Both the position numbers and the translations under genes were made by a program. Of a stretch of 64,000 bases of DNA, positions 11,589 to 21,800 are shown one piece after another. Origin of the DNA: Botryotinia globosa (lineage: Eukaryota; Ascomycota; Leotiomycetes; Helotiales; Sclerotiniaceae). The notes beneath the pieces were generated by a model. It saw nothing but the letters and a program-made list of their open reading frames with translations. It ran no database searches and was not told the origin of the DNA. Where the stretch lies: contig RCSZ01000002.1 of the NCBI GenBank assembly GCA_014898425.1, positions 2,728,001-2,792,000 on the forward strand, in the 5' to 3' direction. Position 1 is the stretch's first letter. Every line of letters starts with the position of its first letter.

Positions 11589-12568
11589 CTATTTTCCAAC
11601 CTTCAATTCCTTGAATGCTTTCATATTGTCCTTAATAGCAATTTCCACCGGCAACCTCTCCATACTACTCGCTCCAAAAAATCCATGAATGCCCTTTGTT
11701 CTCGCCAAAACATATTCCACATCCTTTTCCTCCGCCACAGGCCCCCCATGACAGAGAACAATAATATCCTCTCTAACCTTCACCGCCGCATCTCTAATCT
11801 CCTGAATAGCCTTCACACACTCATCTAAACTACTTCCGGTCTTGGCACCAATCGTCCCACTAGTCGTTAATCCCATATGCGCTACCAATACATCCGCGCC
11901 TGCTTTGGTCATTTTTACCGCATCGTCAGCGTTGAAAACATAGGGTGTGGTAAGTAAATCTTGGTCGTGGGCAACGCGGATCATCTCAACTTCTCTGTCA
12001 TATCCCATACCCGTCTCCTCTAGATTTTCTCGGAATCGTCCATCGATCAGACCAACGGTGGGGAAATTTTGCACTCCGCAAAAGCCGAGATCTTTCAGCT
12101 GTTTGAGGAAGGTGGGGATATGACGGAAAGGATCGGTAGCGCAGACGCCGGCAAGAACACCGGTATCGTTTACTATAGGGAGGATCTCGGAGGCCTGTCG
12201 TGATGTGAGATTTAGGTCCTGCTTATTTTGGGACACGGTGAAGATGGGAGAGGGGAAATTTAGACGAACCATCTCAACGACTACTTGATTGGCATCTCCG
12301 TATGGCATGAGACCAGCTAGTGAGCCACGTCCTGCCATACGAAAACGACCGGAATTATATATGATAATGAGGTCTGCTCCGCCTGCTTCCACCGACTTGG
12401 CTGATAGACCGATTCCTGTAAGTCTGTTAGTCATTGATTCATTGATCCAATGGTATGTATGAGGAAACGAATAATTCTACCTGCTCCTGCTCCAACAATA
12501 ATCTCCTTATTCTTGACTGCATTTTTCAGTCTTCCTAGAACAACATCACGGGTTGTAGCTTTCGTCAT
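11589..12568 (-). CDS. TIM-barrel (PEP-hydrolase-like) protein, C-terminal half of the Tm-1 architecture
   Basis: Seen: ATG at 12568, exon 12568-12481, a 65-nt intron with a CTAAC branch site, and exon 12415-11589; 304 residues. Motifs: [14 protein letters not shown] near the start, [20 protein letters not shown], a long run of alternating strands and helices, a conserved [13 protein letters not shown] segment, and CHGGP near residue 250. Known: this is the TIM-barrel family annotated as phosphoenolpyruvate hydrolase-like. It is often encoded beside, or fused to, UPF0261, for example in the tomato resistance protein Tm-1. Inference: it works with the divergent UPF0261 gene at 13287. The substrate is not known and I assign none. 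No targeting signal is obvious, so it is probably cytosolic. Confidence 0.88.
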
Positions 12569-13286
12569 TGTGCAAGATCGAGTTGATAAATGGAGATACC
12601 ACAGTATTGATGATGTGAATAGGTGCAATATATATCATTCCCACTGTCTCAAAAATCCGATACAAAAATTCTTAGTCGTCCAATTGTCCCCAAATTAAAG
12701 TAGCTCTCCACCACTCTGCAGAAAATGATGACATGTGGTAGTGGGGGTTGACAGCTTGACTTGTAAACATGCCTGTGCAGTGTTGACGTACCCCTAGCAA
12801 CTCCAGCCCTGGTCAAAATACCCGTCTAAAGCCCGTCTAAAGCCCCTCTATGGCCCCTCATATTTTTTTTCTCGTAGATTCAACACTAGAATCTCACCGG
12901 CCCGAAATTACCTTGGAGCTTGTTTGTAGCTATGGTGGGGGGGAACTTGGTTTCATCGAGATAATGGTATGAATTGTCATTGTCAACGGATACAGAGTAG
13001 ATTCGAATTGATCGACTCGTGAGAATTGATATGTTTACGAATGAACATGTCGAATCGAGCGTTAGGCTATCAGCGTTGTTGCTCCGAAGTTGGTATTAGT
13101 TCACTCTTGCCATGAGTTGTGTCAATCTCAACACAATATCAAAAGAGAAACGTCACTCTGCAGCACCTACTAACGTAGGTAGGACAGCATATGCATTACT
13201 ATTATAACTCACCCATAACTTCAGATAATTATATATAAGAAATTCCTCATGTTTCACTCTAATCAACTACACAAGCCATAAACAAA
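12569..13286. promoter_or_regulatory. Divergent promoter between the two Tm-1-like halves
   Basis: The 718 bases between the start codons of the TIM-barrel and UPF0261 genes probably co-regulate both. A direct repeat CCCGTCTAAAG occurs twice at about 12821-12843, next to a T-rich tract. A TATATAAG box-like sequence lies at about 13231, some 55 bases before the rightward ATG. Confidence 0.45.
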
Positions 13287-14558
13287 ATGTCACATGCTAC
13301 TATCCTCCTCCTCGGAACCTTCGATTCCAAACGCGAAGAAATCCTCTACCTCCGCACCCAAATCCTCGCACACTCTCAACCCAACACCAAAGTTCTCCTC
13401 GCAGACGTAGGACGCGAGCCCGCCTCTGACCCCGAAATAAGTATTCCCCAATCCGAAATCCTCTCCTATGCCTCTTCCCCCCTCGATTACTCAAACCTTT
13501 CCCGCGGTGAATACATCGAGCACATTTCCATCTGCGCTACAAATCTCACACGTACTCTCTTCGAAAAGAATTCTATCCATGCTATCATCGGACTCGGTGG
13601 ATCCGGAGGAACATCCCTCTGTGCATCCATCATGCGCAACGCTCTCCCTATCGGATTCCCCAAACTTCTCGTATCTACCATGGCCAGTGGAAACACAGGA
13701 CCATATGTCGGCGAAACAGACATCACAATGATGTATAGCGTCGTGGACATCGCGGGCACTAATTCCATACTAAAAGGAATCTTAGACAATGCGGCTGGAG
13801 CGGTCTCCGGACTCGCGAAAGCATATCAGCTTCGAAGACAAGCAGAAGAGAAGAACGAGGCGAGAAAAAAAGGAATAGGATTGACCATGTTTGGCATCAC
13901 CACACCCTGTGTAGAAAAAGTGCAAGAAATCCTCCAAAATGACGACAGGTTAAAAAATGAATATGAGATATATGTTTTCCACGCTACCGGCGCCGGAGGA
14001 AAAGCAATGGAGAGATTGATACGCGAAAAATGCATCGATGCAGTTCTCGATATTACGACGACGGAAATCACAGATCATGTTTGTGGAGGTGTGTTATCAG
14101 CCGGTCCAGAACGTCTCTCCGCCGCGGCTGAAATGGGAATTCCGCAAGTGATAAGTGTGGGTGCGTGTGAGTGTGTTAATTTTGGACCAAGAGATTCGGT
14201 GCTGGAGAAATATGGCGAAAGGTTGTTGGTGCAGCATAATCCAGAAGTCACGTTGATGCGCACGAATAAGAATGAGTGTGTTGAGATTGGCAAGTTTATT
14301 GCTGGGAAATTAAAGGAAAATGTTAAGAGGAAGGAGTTGGTCAAGATATGTCTGCCGAAGAAGGGAATAAGTATGTTGGCTGTGGAGGGAGGCAAGTTTT
14401 ATGATGTTGAAGCCGATAAGACGCTGTTTGAAACTATTAAGGATGGATTGGATGGGACTGGAATCGAGGTGCTGGAGAAAGATTATGCGATTAATGATCA
14501 GGAATTTGCAAAGTTTCTGGCAGATCAACTTATGCAACTCATTTCCAAAGCATCCTAA
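13287..14558 (+). CDS. UPF0261 / Tm-1-like ATP-binding protein
   Basis: Seen: a single exon of 423 residues, starting ATG after a leader ending AACAAA. Family marks: N-terminal ILLLGTFDSKREE, a glycine-rich IIGLGGSGGTSL loop, KLLVSTMASGNTGPYVG, a middle segment GLTMFGITTPCVEKVQ, an HATGAGGKAMERLI loop, and ITTTEITDHVCGGVLSAGPERL. These are the conserved blocks of the UPF0261/Tm-1 N-terminal domain, an ATP-binding fold. Length is normal. Known: in tomato Tm-1 this domain binds and inhibits tobamovirus replication proteins. The ancestral cellular role in bacteria and fungi is not established. Its partner domain is encoded by the divergent gene at 12568. Confidence 0.92.
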   Translation: MSHATILLLGTFDSKREEILYLRTQILAHSQPNTKVLLADVGREPASDPEISIPQSEILSYASSPLDYSNLSRGEYIEHISICATNLTRTLFEKNSIHAIIGLGGSGGTSLCASIMRNALPIGFPKLLVSTMASGNTGPYVGETDITMMYSVVDIAGTNSILKGILDNAAGAVSGLAKAYQLRRQAEEKNEARKKGIGLTMFGITTPCVEKVQEILQNDDRLKNEYEIYVFHATGAGGKAMERLIREKCIDAVLDITTTEITDHVCGGVLSAGPERLSAAAEMGIPQVISVGACECVNFGPRDSVLEKYGERLLVQHNPEVTLMRTNKNECVEIGKFIAGKLKENVKRKELVKICLPKKGISMLAVEGGKFYDVEADKTLFETIKDGLDGTGIEVLEKDYAINDQEFAKFLADQLMQLISKAS

Positions 14559-15052
14559 TTATTTTGGATGGAGAGAAGAGAGAGCCACCAGACGAGATAG
14601 TGATTTAGTTTATACCCCTATATATTAGCCAACTACTTAATTCTTCGCCTCATAATCTCATGAAAATCTTTACATAGGTATCATCTAGGTCATTCCATCC
14701 ACATAGATTAACAAATCAAGATTGGAGGCAATATAAACTCTTTTAAAGATAATTGATCCGATTAAACGAGACGAGACTTCTCAGAATTTTACCGTTTGTC
14801 TGTCTTCCTAGGCGATGTGTGGAATTGGAGAACAGCATACCCACTGGATTTTTTTATGTCAAGAGGGTTTTTTGCTTGCTCTTTATGTTTCGGATAATGA
14901 GGCAATTGAATGGTTGAATGGATGAACCAAAAGATTTAAAAAAACCATTTCAATTTCCGTCGATAAAAGTAAGTATTGTGCAGTGCGAAGAGAGACGACC
15001 GTAGTAGACGTTCATCTCCCCTTCCCGATCACTTCTCAACCCGATCATTTTT
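14559..15052. other. Intergenic region between convergent genes
   Basis: AT-rich, with no supported ORF. It holds the 3' regions of the UPF0261 gene and of the small minus-strand gene. Confidence 0.5.
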
Positions 15053-15597
15053 CTACTCCCATATCTTCATACGTTTCTCCTCCGCTTCACCAGTAGATTC
15101 CTCAAAGGCATAAACAGACACACTCGTTGTCGTACACGTGTGTGAATCTCCGATTACCAATTTTGATGTCGATTTCGATTTTGCATTAGTTTTTATTTTC
15201 GGTCCATTTTTTGTCTCTGTAGATTGTGATTGTGAATGCGAACATGAATATGAGTGTGAGTCTGAGAGTGAATATGAGGGATGTCTCTTTTCCCACATTT
15301 CTTGCTGTTCGGTGCGGAATTGGTGGAAGAGAGCTAGAGCATCGAGATGGTCTTGTGCGTCGTCGGTTGAGAAGCCGTAGTCGAGTTTGAAGGACTGGAA
15401 ACCGGTCGGGTAACCGAGATCGTGGAGCCACTGAAAGGGGGACAGGGAGAAATTAGTGTGGTGTGATGGGGAAGAGGGAGGGGGAGGTATGTGTGGATGT
15501 GGAATCTCGTGTATTTCAATAAGGAGGTTAGTGAACTCGTTAAGCTTACTTGGGAGTCAGATTTGGTATTGGGAGCGGGGGAGGAACGGGGTGTCAT
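15053..15597 (-). CDS. Small hypothetical protein, 141 residues, two exons
   Basis: Seen: exon 15597-15550 (MTPRSSPAPNTKSDSQ) and exon 15430-15053, separated by a 119-nt intron that starts GTAAGC and ends TTTCAG; the phase is kept. The middle of the protein is well structured in composition (WLHDLGYPTGFQSFKLDYGF, then an amphipathic helix rich in Asp, His and Gln). The second half is Ser/His/Lys-rich low complexity. I do not recognise a family. The consistent splice signals and codon-like reading on only this frame support a real gene. Function unknown. Confidence 0.6.
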
Positions 15598-16527
15598 TTT
15601 GTAATAGATGGGATAAGAGTCAAATGCGTCAAATTTGTCAGGATATCAAGAAGTCGATGAGACTTCGGGATGTTTAAAGGGTTGATCCTTGATGTTGAAC
15701 TCACCACTGCTGTTGAAGTGACTGTTGTCAATCTAGACTAAAAACTCCGAGAGAGATTCATGCTCTGGTTGAAGTTCCCTACTAATTAGCACGTTGAACA
15801 AAGAGTAATGAATGAATGAAGTAAACAAAGAGAATGACAATTGGCAAGCGATAGGTAGGATTTCAATATTGATTCAAAAGGACTCGGAACGGATATACCC
15901 GATGTCTCGACTACCTCGCCTACCTCGACTACCTCGGCTAGGAGGGTAATCATATCATTCATCTCATATCTGGGTGAGAAGTAGAAGTCTTTGCTTACCT
16001 ATGTTTGAATAAGCAATGCAATGCAGCTATCTATCATATCCATAACAGCAGGTTAGCAATGTATCTACCGTTTCACCTCAGCATCTCTTGTTGCCTGGTG
16101 GCCTGGTGGCCTGCTCTTACCTAGGTATGTTTAACAAGTACTGTACGTACCTACCTACCTAGGTAGTAAACATTGCGAACCAAACCCACCTCGCCCCACT
16201 TTCAGTCCAAGCTTTATTAAAGTTTAGTGGCAGTTAAACACATCATCATCTTTTGATTGGCTCACATTTTTAGCTTGGCCCCTCCAAACCCCCGGTATGG
16301 CGGCCATAGAGCAAAGCAAGCTTGTGAGCACTTTCAATAGTAACCAAAGCCCCAAAACCCCAAAAACCCAAAAACCCCAAAAACCATAAAAATTAAAATA
16401 AAAATTAAAATAGGAAAGCTCCAGCCTGATTACATGAGAAAGTCACTTTGTTTGATTTCGTTTGCTATCCTCCCTCGAAGATCAGTTTGAACCCGAATAC
16501 TTGATTGTATTCGACATCCTCTTCAAT
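15598..16527. other. Intergenic region with TACCTAGG-type and C4A4-like repeats
   Basis: About 930 bases between the two divergently transcribed flanking genes. It contains CTCGACTACCTCG tandem copies (15905-15943), a TACCTACCTACCTAGGTA cluster (16148-16168), and a run of CCCCAAAA/CCCAAAAA units (about 16349-16385) followed by AAAATTAAAAT repeats. Likely promoter sequence for one or both neighbours. Confidence 0.5.
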
Positions 16528-18287
16528 ATGGATTCTGATGATAATGTTATGGTGACTATCGAGAAGAACTATCTGGAAGCTTTGCGGGAAAGGTAAAAAG
16601 AATAATCTTCCTTCATCCCTGTACGAAATGTACGCAATGTCTTAGCTGCGTGCAATCACTAACCGTTTTCCCCCACAACAGAGCTCACTTCGTATGTCGA
16701 TATCGATATTTCTTGAAAGATCGATTGAGCATCAAATGCTGATTTGTTTATGTGTAGAATGGTTCGGAGGATGGTGATTTTGATGTTTCTCAAGATGTCG
16801 ATAAGATTACAATTTCAAAAGAGGAGTATGATGCCTTGGTGAGTATCTTATCCCATTGCACATTGTGAATCGACAGAAACCTCAACTAATACTCTTTCTC
16901 ATGGTAGAAGCAATCCTTTCGTGAATATGGTACGCCATTCATCCATAAATATGAGAGCTATTGCGCATATGACGAATATGAGAGACTGATTCAATAATCT
17001 AGAGAATCTGCGACGCAGCCTTGTTGACGGTGGTGTTGCTGAGGAGATATTGAATGTGAGTTTTTGAAGTTGTGGCATCCAAGTACCTACAAATGTTTGT
17101 TTGCTGACGTGACTTTTTGAAGGTCTTAATCAAGGATAGCGATGAAAATGGAGTCAATCAGAGTGCTGTCTCGAATGTGTCCGCGACGCATGAAGGTCCT
17201 GATGAAAGCACTACCTATACTAGACAAATTCCTCCTCCATCAAGTCATGTTGACAATGGCCACCAAGCTTATACATATGGCACACCACGAACTGGTACAA
17301 AACTTGCAAGTCGTCCGCGAGAATACAGAAGCTCTCAAACTCATAACTTTCAGTATCAAGAGACTCCGAACCAAAATCTGCATACCAGTGTTCACGACGA
17401 CAATAATGATACTTTCGATTTTGAGACCGAAAGCAATTCGCAGACTAAGTCTCAGCGCCCATCTTATGAGAAGTTTGCCAAGCGTACTATACAATTGTAC
17501 AACCTCCCAGATGCTACTACACATGCAGATGTTTGCGATGCTGTCAGGGGAGGGATGTTGTTAGATATGTATCTTCGCACTCATGATCATAGTGCGATTG
17601 TATCGTTCCTCGAAGAGGCCCAAGCGAATGAGTTCTTTCGTCACGCCAAACGCAATGATTTGTATATCCGTTCAAAGAGGGTGCGTGGCCCTGAGTATAT
17701 ATCCATCTCAAACAACTGACAGTCAGCAGGTCGATATTCGATGGAATGATAGGCAATTCATCTTACCAGGTCATATCGCGAATAAAATAAGCATCGGAGC
17801 TACTAGAAACCTTGTCATTCATAAGTGCAACCCCAACTTTACCGAAGAAGTCATCCGTGATGATCTCGAGCACATCCATAACCTCGTGTTGATTAAGGTC
17901 GTGTTGATTGGTTCCAATGCTTTCATCTCGACCAATTCTGTTCATAATGCAATGTTTGCTCGTACTTGCATGATGAGCCGTGGGTACGTTGGTTTCAACT
18001 ATCAATTTAGAGCTCGCTAATCCTTTTTTAGCGCTTATAAGAATTCGAAGATTGAATGGGATCATGATGAATGTGCAGCACCACTACCCAGGCGCCCAAG
18101 TCCTCAATTCGACAATCCTCCCATCACCAAGAAGCAGAACACGCCTTCGGCCAACCGTTTCCAACCTCTGAACATTGATATGGAGGACGAATCAGAGAAT
18201 GATGCTGAGGGCAAAGAAAACAAAATTGTAGGTGCTGACGGTCTAGATAAGTATGCGAGAATAAGACAATGGGGAGTAGGAGGGTAA
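16528..18287 (+). CDS. Nrd1/Mrn1-like RNA-binding protein with two RRM-type domains
   Basis: Seen: eight exons, 16528-16592, 16682-16691, 16758-16838, 16908-16929, 17003-17055, 17123-17680, 17730-17983 and 18032-18287. They sum to 1299 nt (432 residues), with phase kept across every GT-AG intron. Exon 2 is only 10 nt. The first ~170 residues are acidic, Gln/Ser/Thr-rich and probably disordered. An RRM-like domain starts with RTIQLYNLPDATTHADV and contains HSAIVSFLEEAQA. A second starts after GATRNLVIHK and contains NAFISTNSVHNA. The C-terminus ends QWGVGG. Known: this layout resembles the fungal Nrd1/Mrn1 group, post-transcriptional regulators of differentiation and wall mRNAs. Inference: a diverged paralogue, because the RNP1/RNP2 residues are only partly aromatic. 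Confidence 0.72.
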
Positions 18288-19087
18288 GAAGAAGAAGCGA
18301 TAGCGTAAGAACGGGCATGGTTATTTCGGCTGTGGAAATTCATGCACCTGGACTTGACGCCTACAGAATTGGTGATGGTGATGGATTCGTCGACCAGAAC
18401 ACTTTTCGATTCATCCGGAAAGGCTGAAGATTGGTGAACGCTATCCCTTACGTCAAGCTATATACTAACTAGGGTTGGGAGGCGTTACCATGAGGAGTAT
18501 GTGTCTTTGTGTATTTTCTGGTTCAGATACCCCTTGAAGGATGGTCTGTTTGTGCTGCGGATTTGGAATTCATTGTTCAAATGGTGATTTGTCCTGTAAT
18601 GGTGGATGACAAGGAGGGTACTCTCAAACTTGTAGTATAGAAATATCCATAGGTACCTAGTACCTAGTATCCATTAGGTTATATGGTTAACATCCATCTT
18701 AGCGAAAAAACAAAAAGTTTTTGAGAGTTCAAATTGTTGTCTGCGGGTGATGCACAGATTAATTGTATCCGCCTAGCAGGTTAACAGATTTTTAAGAAAG
18801 ATGGATCTGTCTGGGACATTCTATCTAAAAATAGTGCACCCCTCCTTTGTTGACGACATCACGTGTAGATTATCACAATCTTATCGTATTCGAACGCGCG
18901 GTCGCCCAATGGATCGCCCTTTCTTGAACCTTCCCAGATTCCAGTTTCATGTGCGAAAATAGCCAGAAACCATATGAACTTCAAACTCTCACTAAAGTGA
19001 AACCATATGGAACATCACCTCTCTTATATCTCTATAACATCGACATCTATAATGTAAAGGTAGATACAAAATCTACTCAAGCAATCA
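18288..19087. promoter_or_regulatory. Intergenic region, promoter of the GPHR-like gene
   Basis: About 800 bases with no supported ORF. It includes a TAGGTACCTAGTACCTAGTA repeat at 18651-18670. The start-proximal part should carry the promoter of the downstream gene. Confidence 0.4.
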
Positions 19088-20734
19088 ATGCCCCTACTTC
19101 CGGACGACAAATGCAACGACGCCTGTGTCATGCCAGGTCATCAAAATCGCTCTTTGAGCTCTGCATCGTTCTCGACACTCGCTTTCTCTTCTATTCCCTT
19201 GATTCTAACGTTTCTCGTTGTCAGTCTCGTCGTTCTCCAAAAGCTCTTCCCATTATTAGCCGGTCTACAACAGTCCAAGGAAGATCATATTCATTATCTC
19301 CCTAGCGATGCCCCTCCCAGTTTGCGACAATCGCATAAAGAATATGGCAAGAAAACTGCTAGAAGGAAGGCTATTGCTATCTCATTCTCTACCACCATTG
19401 CGCTTGCTACAGTGCTCGCAGAGTTGATTCTTTGCGAAATCTCGAACTACCTAAATCCAGCGGCGAGGGCGTTTGCGCTCAAGATAACGGTTCCTACACT
19501 TTTATTCCTACTCGTTGTTCTTATACCATTTCTCGAATTACAATCAATTATTGCAGGGCTTGGGTGGTCATTCAGCGTATCGAAGAAAGGCGGCTTTTCT
19601 ACGACTGCTTGGCTCCTTCAAGCTGCTGGCTTTACAATATGGTTGATGGGGTTTTGGTGGCTGGGAAAAGGGATACCGGGAACTTATATCCACACAATGG
19701 CATCCATACCCGGTAAAGGACTTAGCGAAGCTTGTTTGGATAGAGTTGGTATCATCGGGATTTCTTTGATGGCTTTACTTTCTGGGTTTGCGGCTGTCTC
19801 TGCTCCTTGGCAAACATTTGGTGCAAGGCCGAAACCTGTTTCAGAAGCTGATATCGCACGGAAACAAGCAGGCTTGAATGCCACGAATGACATGCTTGCT
19901 GTAAAGCGAAGTCGATTGAGAGCTCTTCAGCGCAAAGTTAACGATCACCCAGCTGAAGGATTCATGACGAAGGTTATTGGAAGCATACGGGGAAATACTG
20001 AAGTACAAGAATTGAAGGCTTTGGAGCTAGAGATATCTGGTCTTTCATCTATGGCTCAAAACCTTTCCACCTCGTTATCGATGTTGCAAAACCGCTACGC
20101 AACGAAACAACGATCCTCTTCACCTCTTGGTAAATTTGTCTTCACACCCATTTCTTACGCCTTTTCGTTATATTGTATATATCGCATTGGAACGACTACG
20201 TTAGCCGTCCTTCGACGTCTTCTCTTTCCGACCGACCCTGCATTCTTCAGTTCCTCATCCACGGATCCGGTTAATCGTATTCTCTCTCTGTTCGCTAAGC
20301 ATGTAAATCCAGCCTTCGATCAATTAGCATGGTCTCGTCAAATATCCTTTCTCTTATCCGCTGTAATCCTCTTCGCCTCCTTCAATTCCGTCCTTCAGAC
20401 CTTCCATATGCTCACTAAAATCTCACCGTCGCTCCTCTACCAAGCTCAAGCTAATCTGGCACTCATCGTTGCACAAATCAGCGCAATGTATGTCATATCA
20501 AACGCTTTACTTCTGAGAAGCAATCTTCCATCGGAGATGAAGAGTGTAGTAAGCGATGCACTTGGCAATCCATTAGAACCGGGGTTTGTAGAAACTTGGT
20601 TTGAGGGATGGTTCTTGGTTGCTAGTATTGGAACGGCAGCGGGGATTTTTGTGGGTAGGAAGATTCTCGGTTCGGGCTCGGATTGGGATGATGAGTATGA
20701 AGGTGATATAGAGTTGGGACAAAAGCAATCTTGA
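19088..20734 (+). CDS. Golgi pH regulator / GPR89-like membrane protein (ABA-GPCR family)
   Basis: Seen: one exon of 548 residues. Hydrophobic segments lie at about residues 30-58, 95-115, 130-155, 165-190, 220-240, 345-375, 410-435, 455-485 and 510-530. They flank a large soluble loop (about 265-335) that reads as a coiled coil. The GPHR landmark ALLSGFAAVSAPW follows the fifth segment, and the C-terminal ABA-GPCR block (RQISFLLSAVILFASFNSVL onwards) is present. Known: GPHR/GPR89 proteins are anion channels or pH regulators of the Golgi and ER; the plant relatives were called GTG proteins. Length is normal for fungal members, and no introns are needed. Confidence 0.9.
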   Translation: MPLLPDDKCNDACVMPGHQNRSLSSASFSTLAFSSIPLILTFLVVSLVVLQKLFPLLAGLQQSKEDHIHYLPSDAPPSLRQSHKEYGKKTARRKAIAISFSTTIALATVLAELILCEISNYLNPAARAFALKITVPTLLFLLVVLIPFLELQSIIAGLGWSFSVSKKGGFSTTAWLLQAAGFTIWLMGFWWLGKGIPGTYIHTMASIPGKGLSEACLDRVGIIGISLMALLSGFAAVSAPWQTFGARPKPVSEADIARKQAGLNATNDMLAVKRSRLRALQRKVNDHPAEGFMTKVIGSIRGNTEVQELKALELEISGLSSMAQNLSTSLSMLQNRYATKQRSSSPLGKFVFTPISYAFSLYCIYRIGTTTLAVLRRLLFPTDPAFFSSSSTDPVNRILSLFAKHVNPAFDQLAWSRQISFLLSAVILFASFNSVLQTFHMLTKISPSLLYQAQANLALIVAQISAMYVISNALLLRSNLPSEMKSVVSDALGNPLEPGFVETWFEGWFLVASIGTAAGIFVGRKILGSGSDWDDEYEGDIELGQKQS

Positions 20735-20988
20735 GAAAAATGGTTAGGCTTTGGATTAGGCATCAATCAAGACGCATATTTTGTAGAGGCGTGTATTGTA
20801 TTTTCATGGGAGTTTGATGGCTGAACGGTTTAAACTTGATGGGTATACCTAGGGTGGATTATTTTTGTTGAATTTTATAGTTTTCGAATTTGGGTTTGAG
20901 AGGGGGTCACATGTTCATGAATGATGATTGCGAGTGGGTAGTATTAGTAGTAGTAGTATAGCAACATATCGCTGGGTTATCCTGGTGA

Positions 20989-21800
20989 CTATATGCCATT
21001 GTTTGCGTCCTGAATAGCCAATTCGGCTGCTGCGGAAATCTTCTCGGCAAGTAATGCAGTTTGACTCAACATTGCTGAATGACCTGCATTGCACCTATCA
21101 ACTCGAACACCTGCAGTAGATGCAAACATCTCCTGGTATTGTGAAGGGGCAGCCTGGTCATTCTCGCAGATGAGATAGGTCGAGGGAAGGTGTGTGTATG
21201 CAGCACGCGTAAGTTTCGTTTTCTGAACATTGTAGGATTGAAGAATGAGTTGTGATTCCCAGTACTGCGCATCGGAATCAGATAGATCATTATAGAGGAT
21301 CGACGCGCCATTGCGGATACCAAAACGCCCGTCGGGCTAGAATGATATTCAGTTTCCTTCTCCGTTGATAGATCATATAGAGTTGCTTACCCTAATATCA
21401 TTGTTTGGAGACTCTCCAAAAGCACCGAGAATCGATTGTCCAATGGGGAGAATAAATATACTGAAATAGTATAGATGGATTACACCTCCAGAAAGCCCTC
21501 GAGCCTTTCGATATGTATATGTAAGTTACTCTGGAATGGCCTCGCTGCCAAACAATCCTCCGTAGGAATGCATGGCTACCAAGACGAGATGGTTTTCATA
21601 TTCGACTTGGCGGATGATTTCGAGTCGTACGGCATGGCATCATCGATAAGCGTGATGGACGGAAAGACGGGGTCCTCTATATTGGTACAGCTTGGTAGAA
21701 TCGGATGGATCGTGAAATGCCCCAAGGACGTGAGCTGTTTTCTCAGCGCCTCATATGCGACCGGGATGTGAAAAGAGCCCTGTGCGATCAATGGTGGCTT
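20989..21800 (-). pseudogene. Alpha/beta-hydrolase (esterase-like) pseudogene
   Basis: Seen on the minus strand: an opening QGSFHIPVAYEAL block, a nucleophile elbow AMHSYGGLFGSEA (about 21560-21530), a GLSGGVIHL block, an intron near 21341-21390 joining NDIR to PDGRFG, an SDAQYWES block, and a final AGHSAML histidine motif, with a stop at 20989. These are landmarks of a common fungal alpha/beta-hydrolase family (YEPL…MHSYGG…). Breaks: one base is missing near 21631-21640, between the LIDDA block and the strand before the nucleophile. An in-frame TAA lies at 21526-21528, just after the elbow block. No ATG opens the first block. All catalytic landmarks are still readable, so decay looks recent. 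The likely activity of the intact gene would be a carboxyl- or methyl-esterase. Confidence 0.75.
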
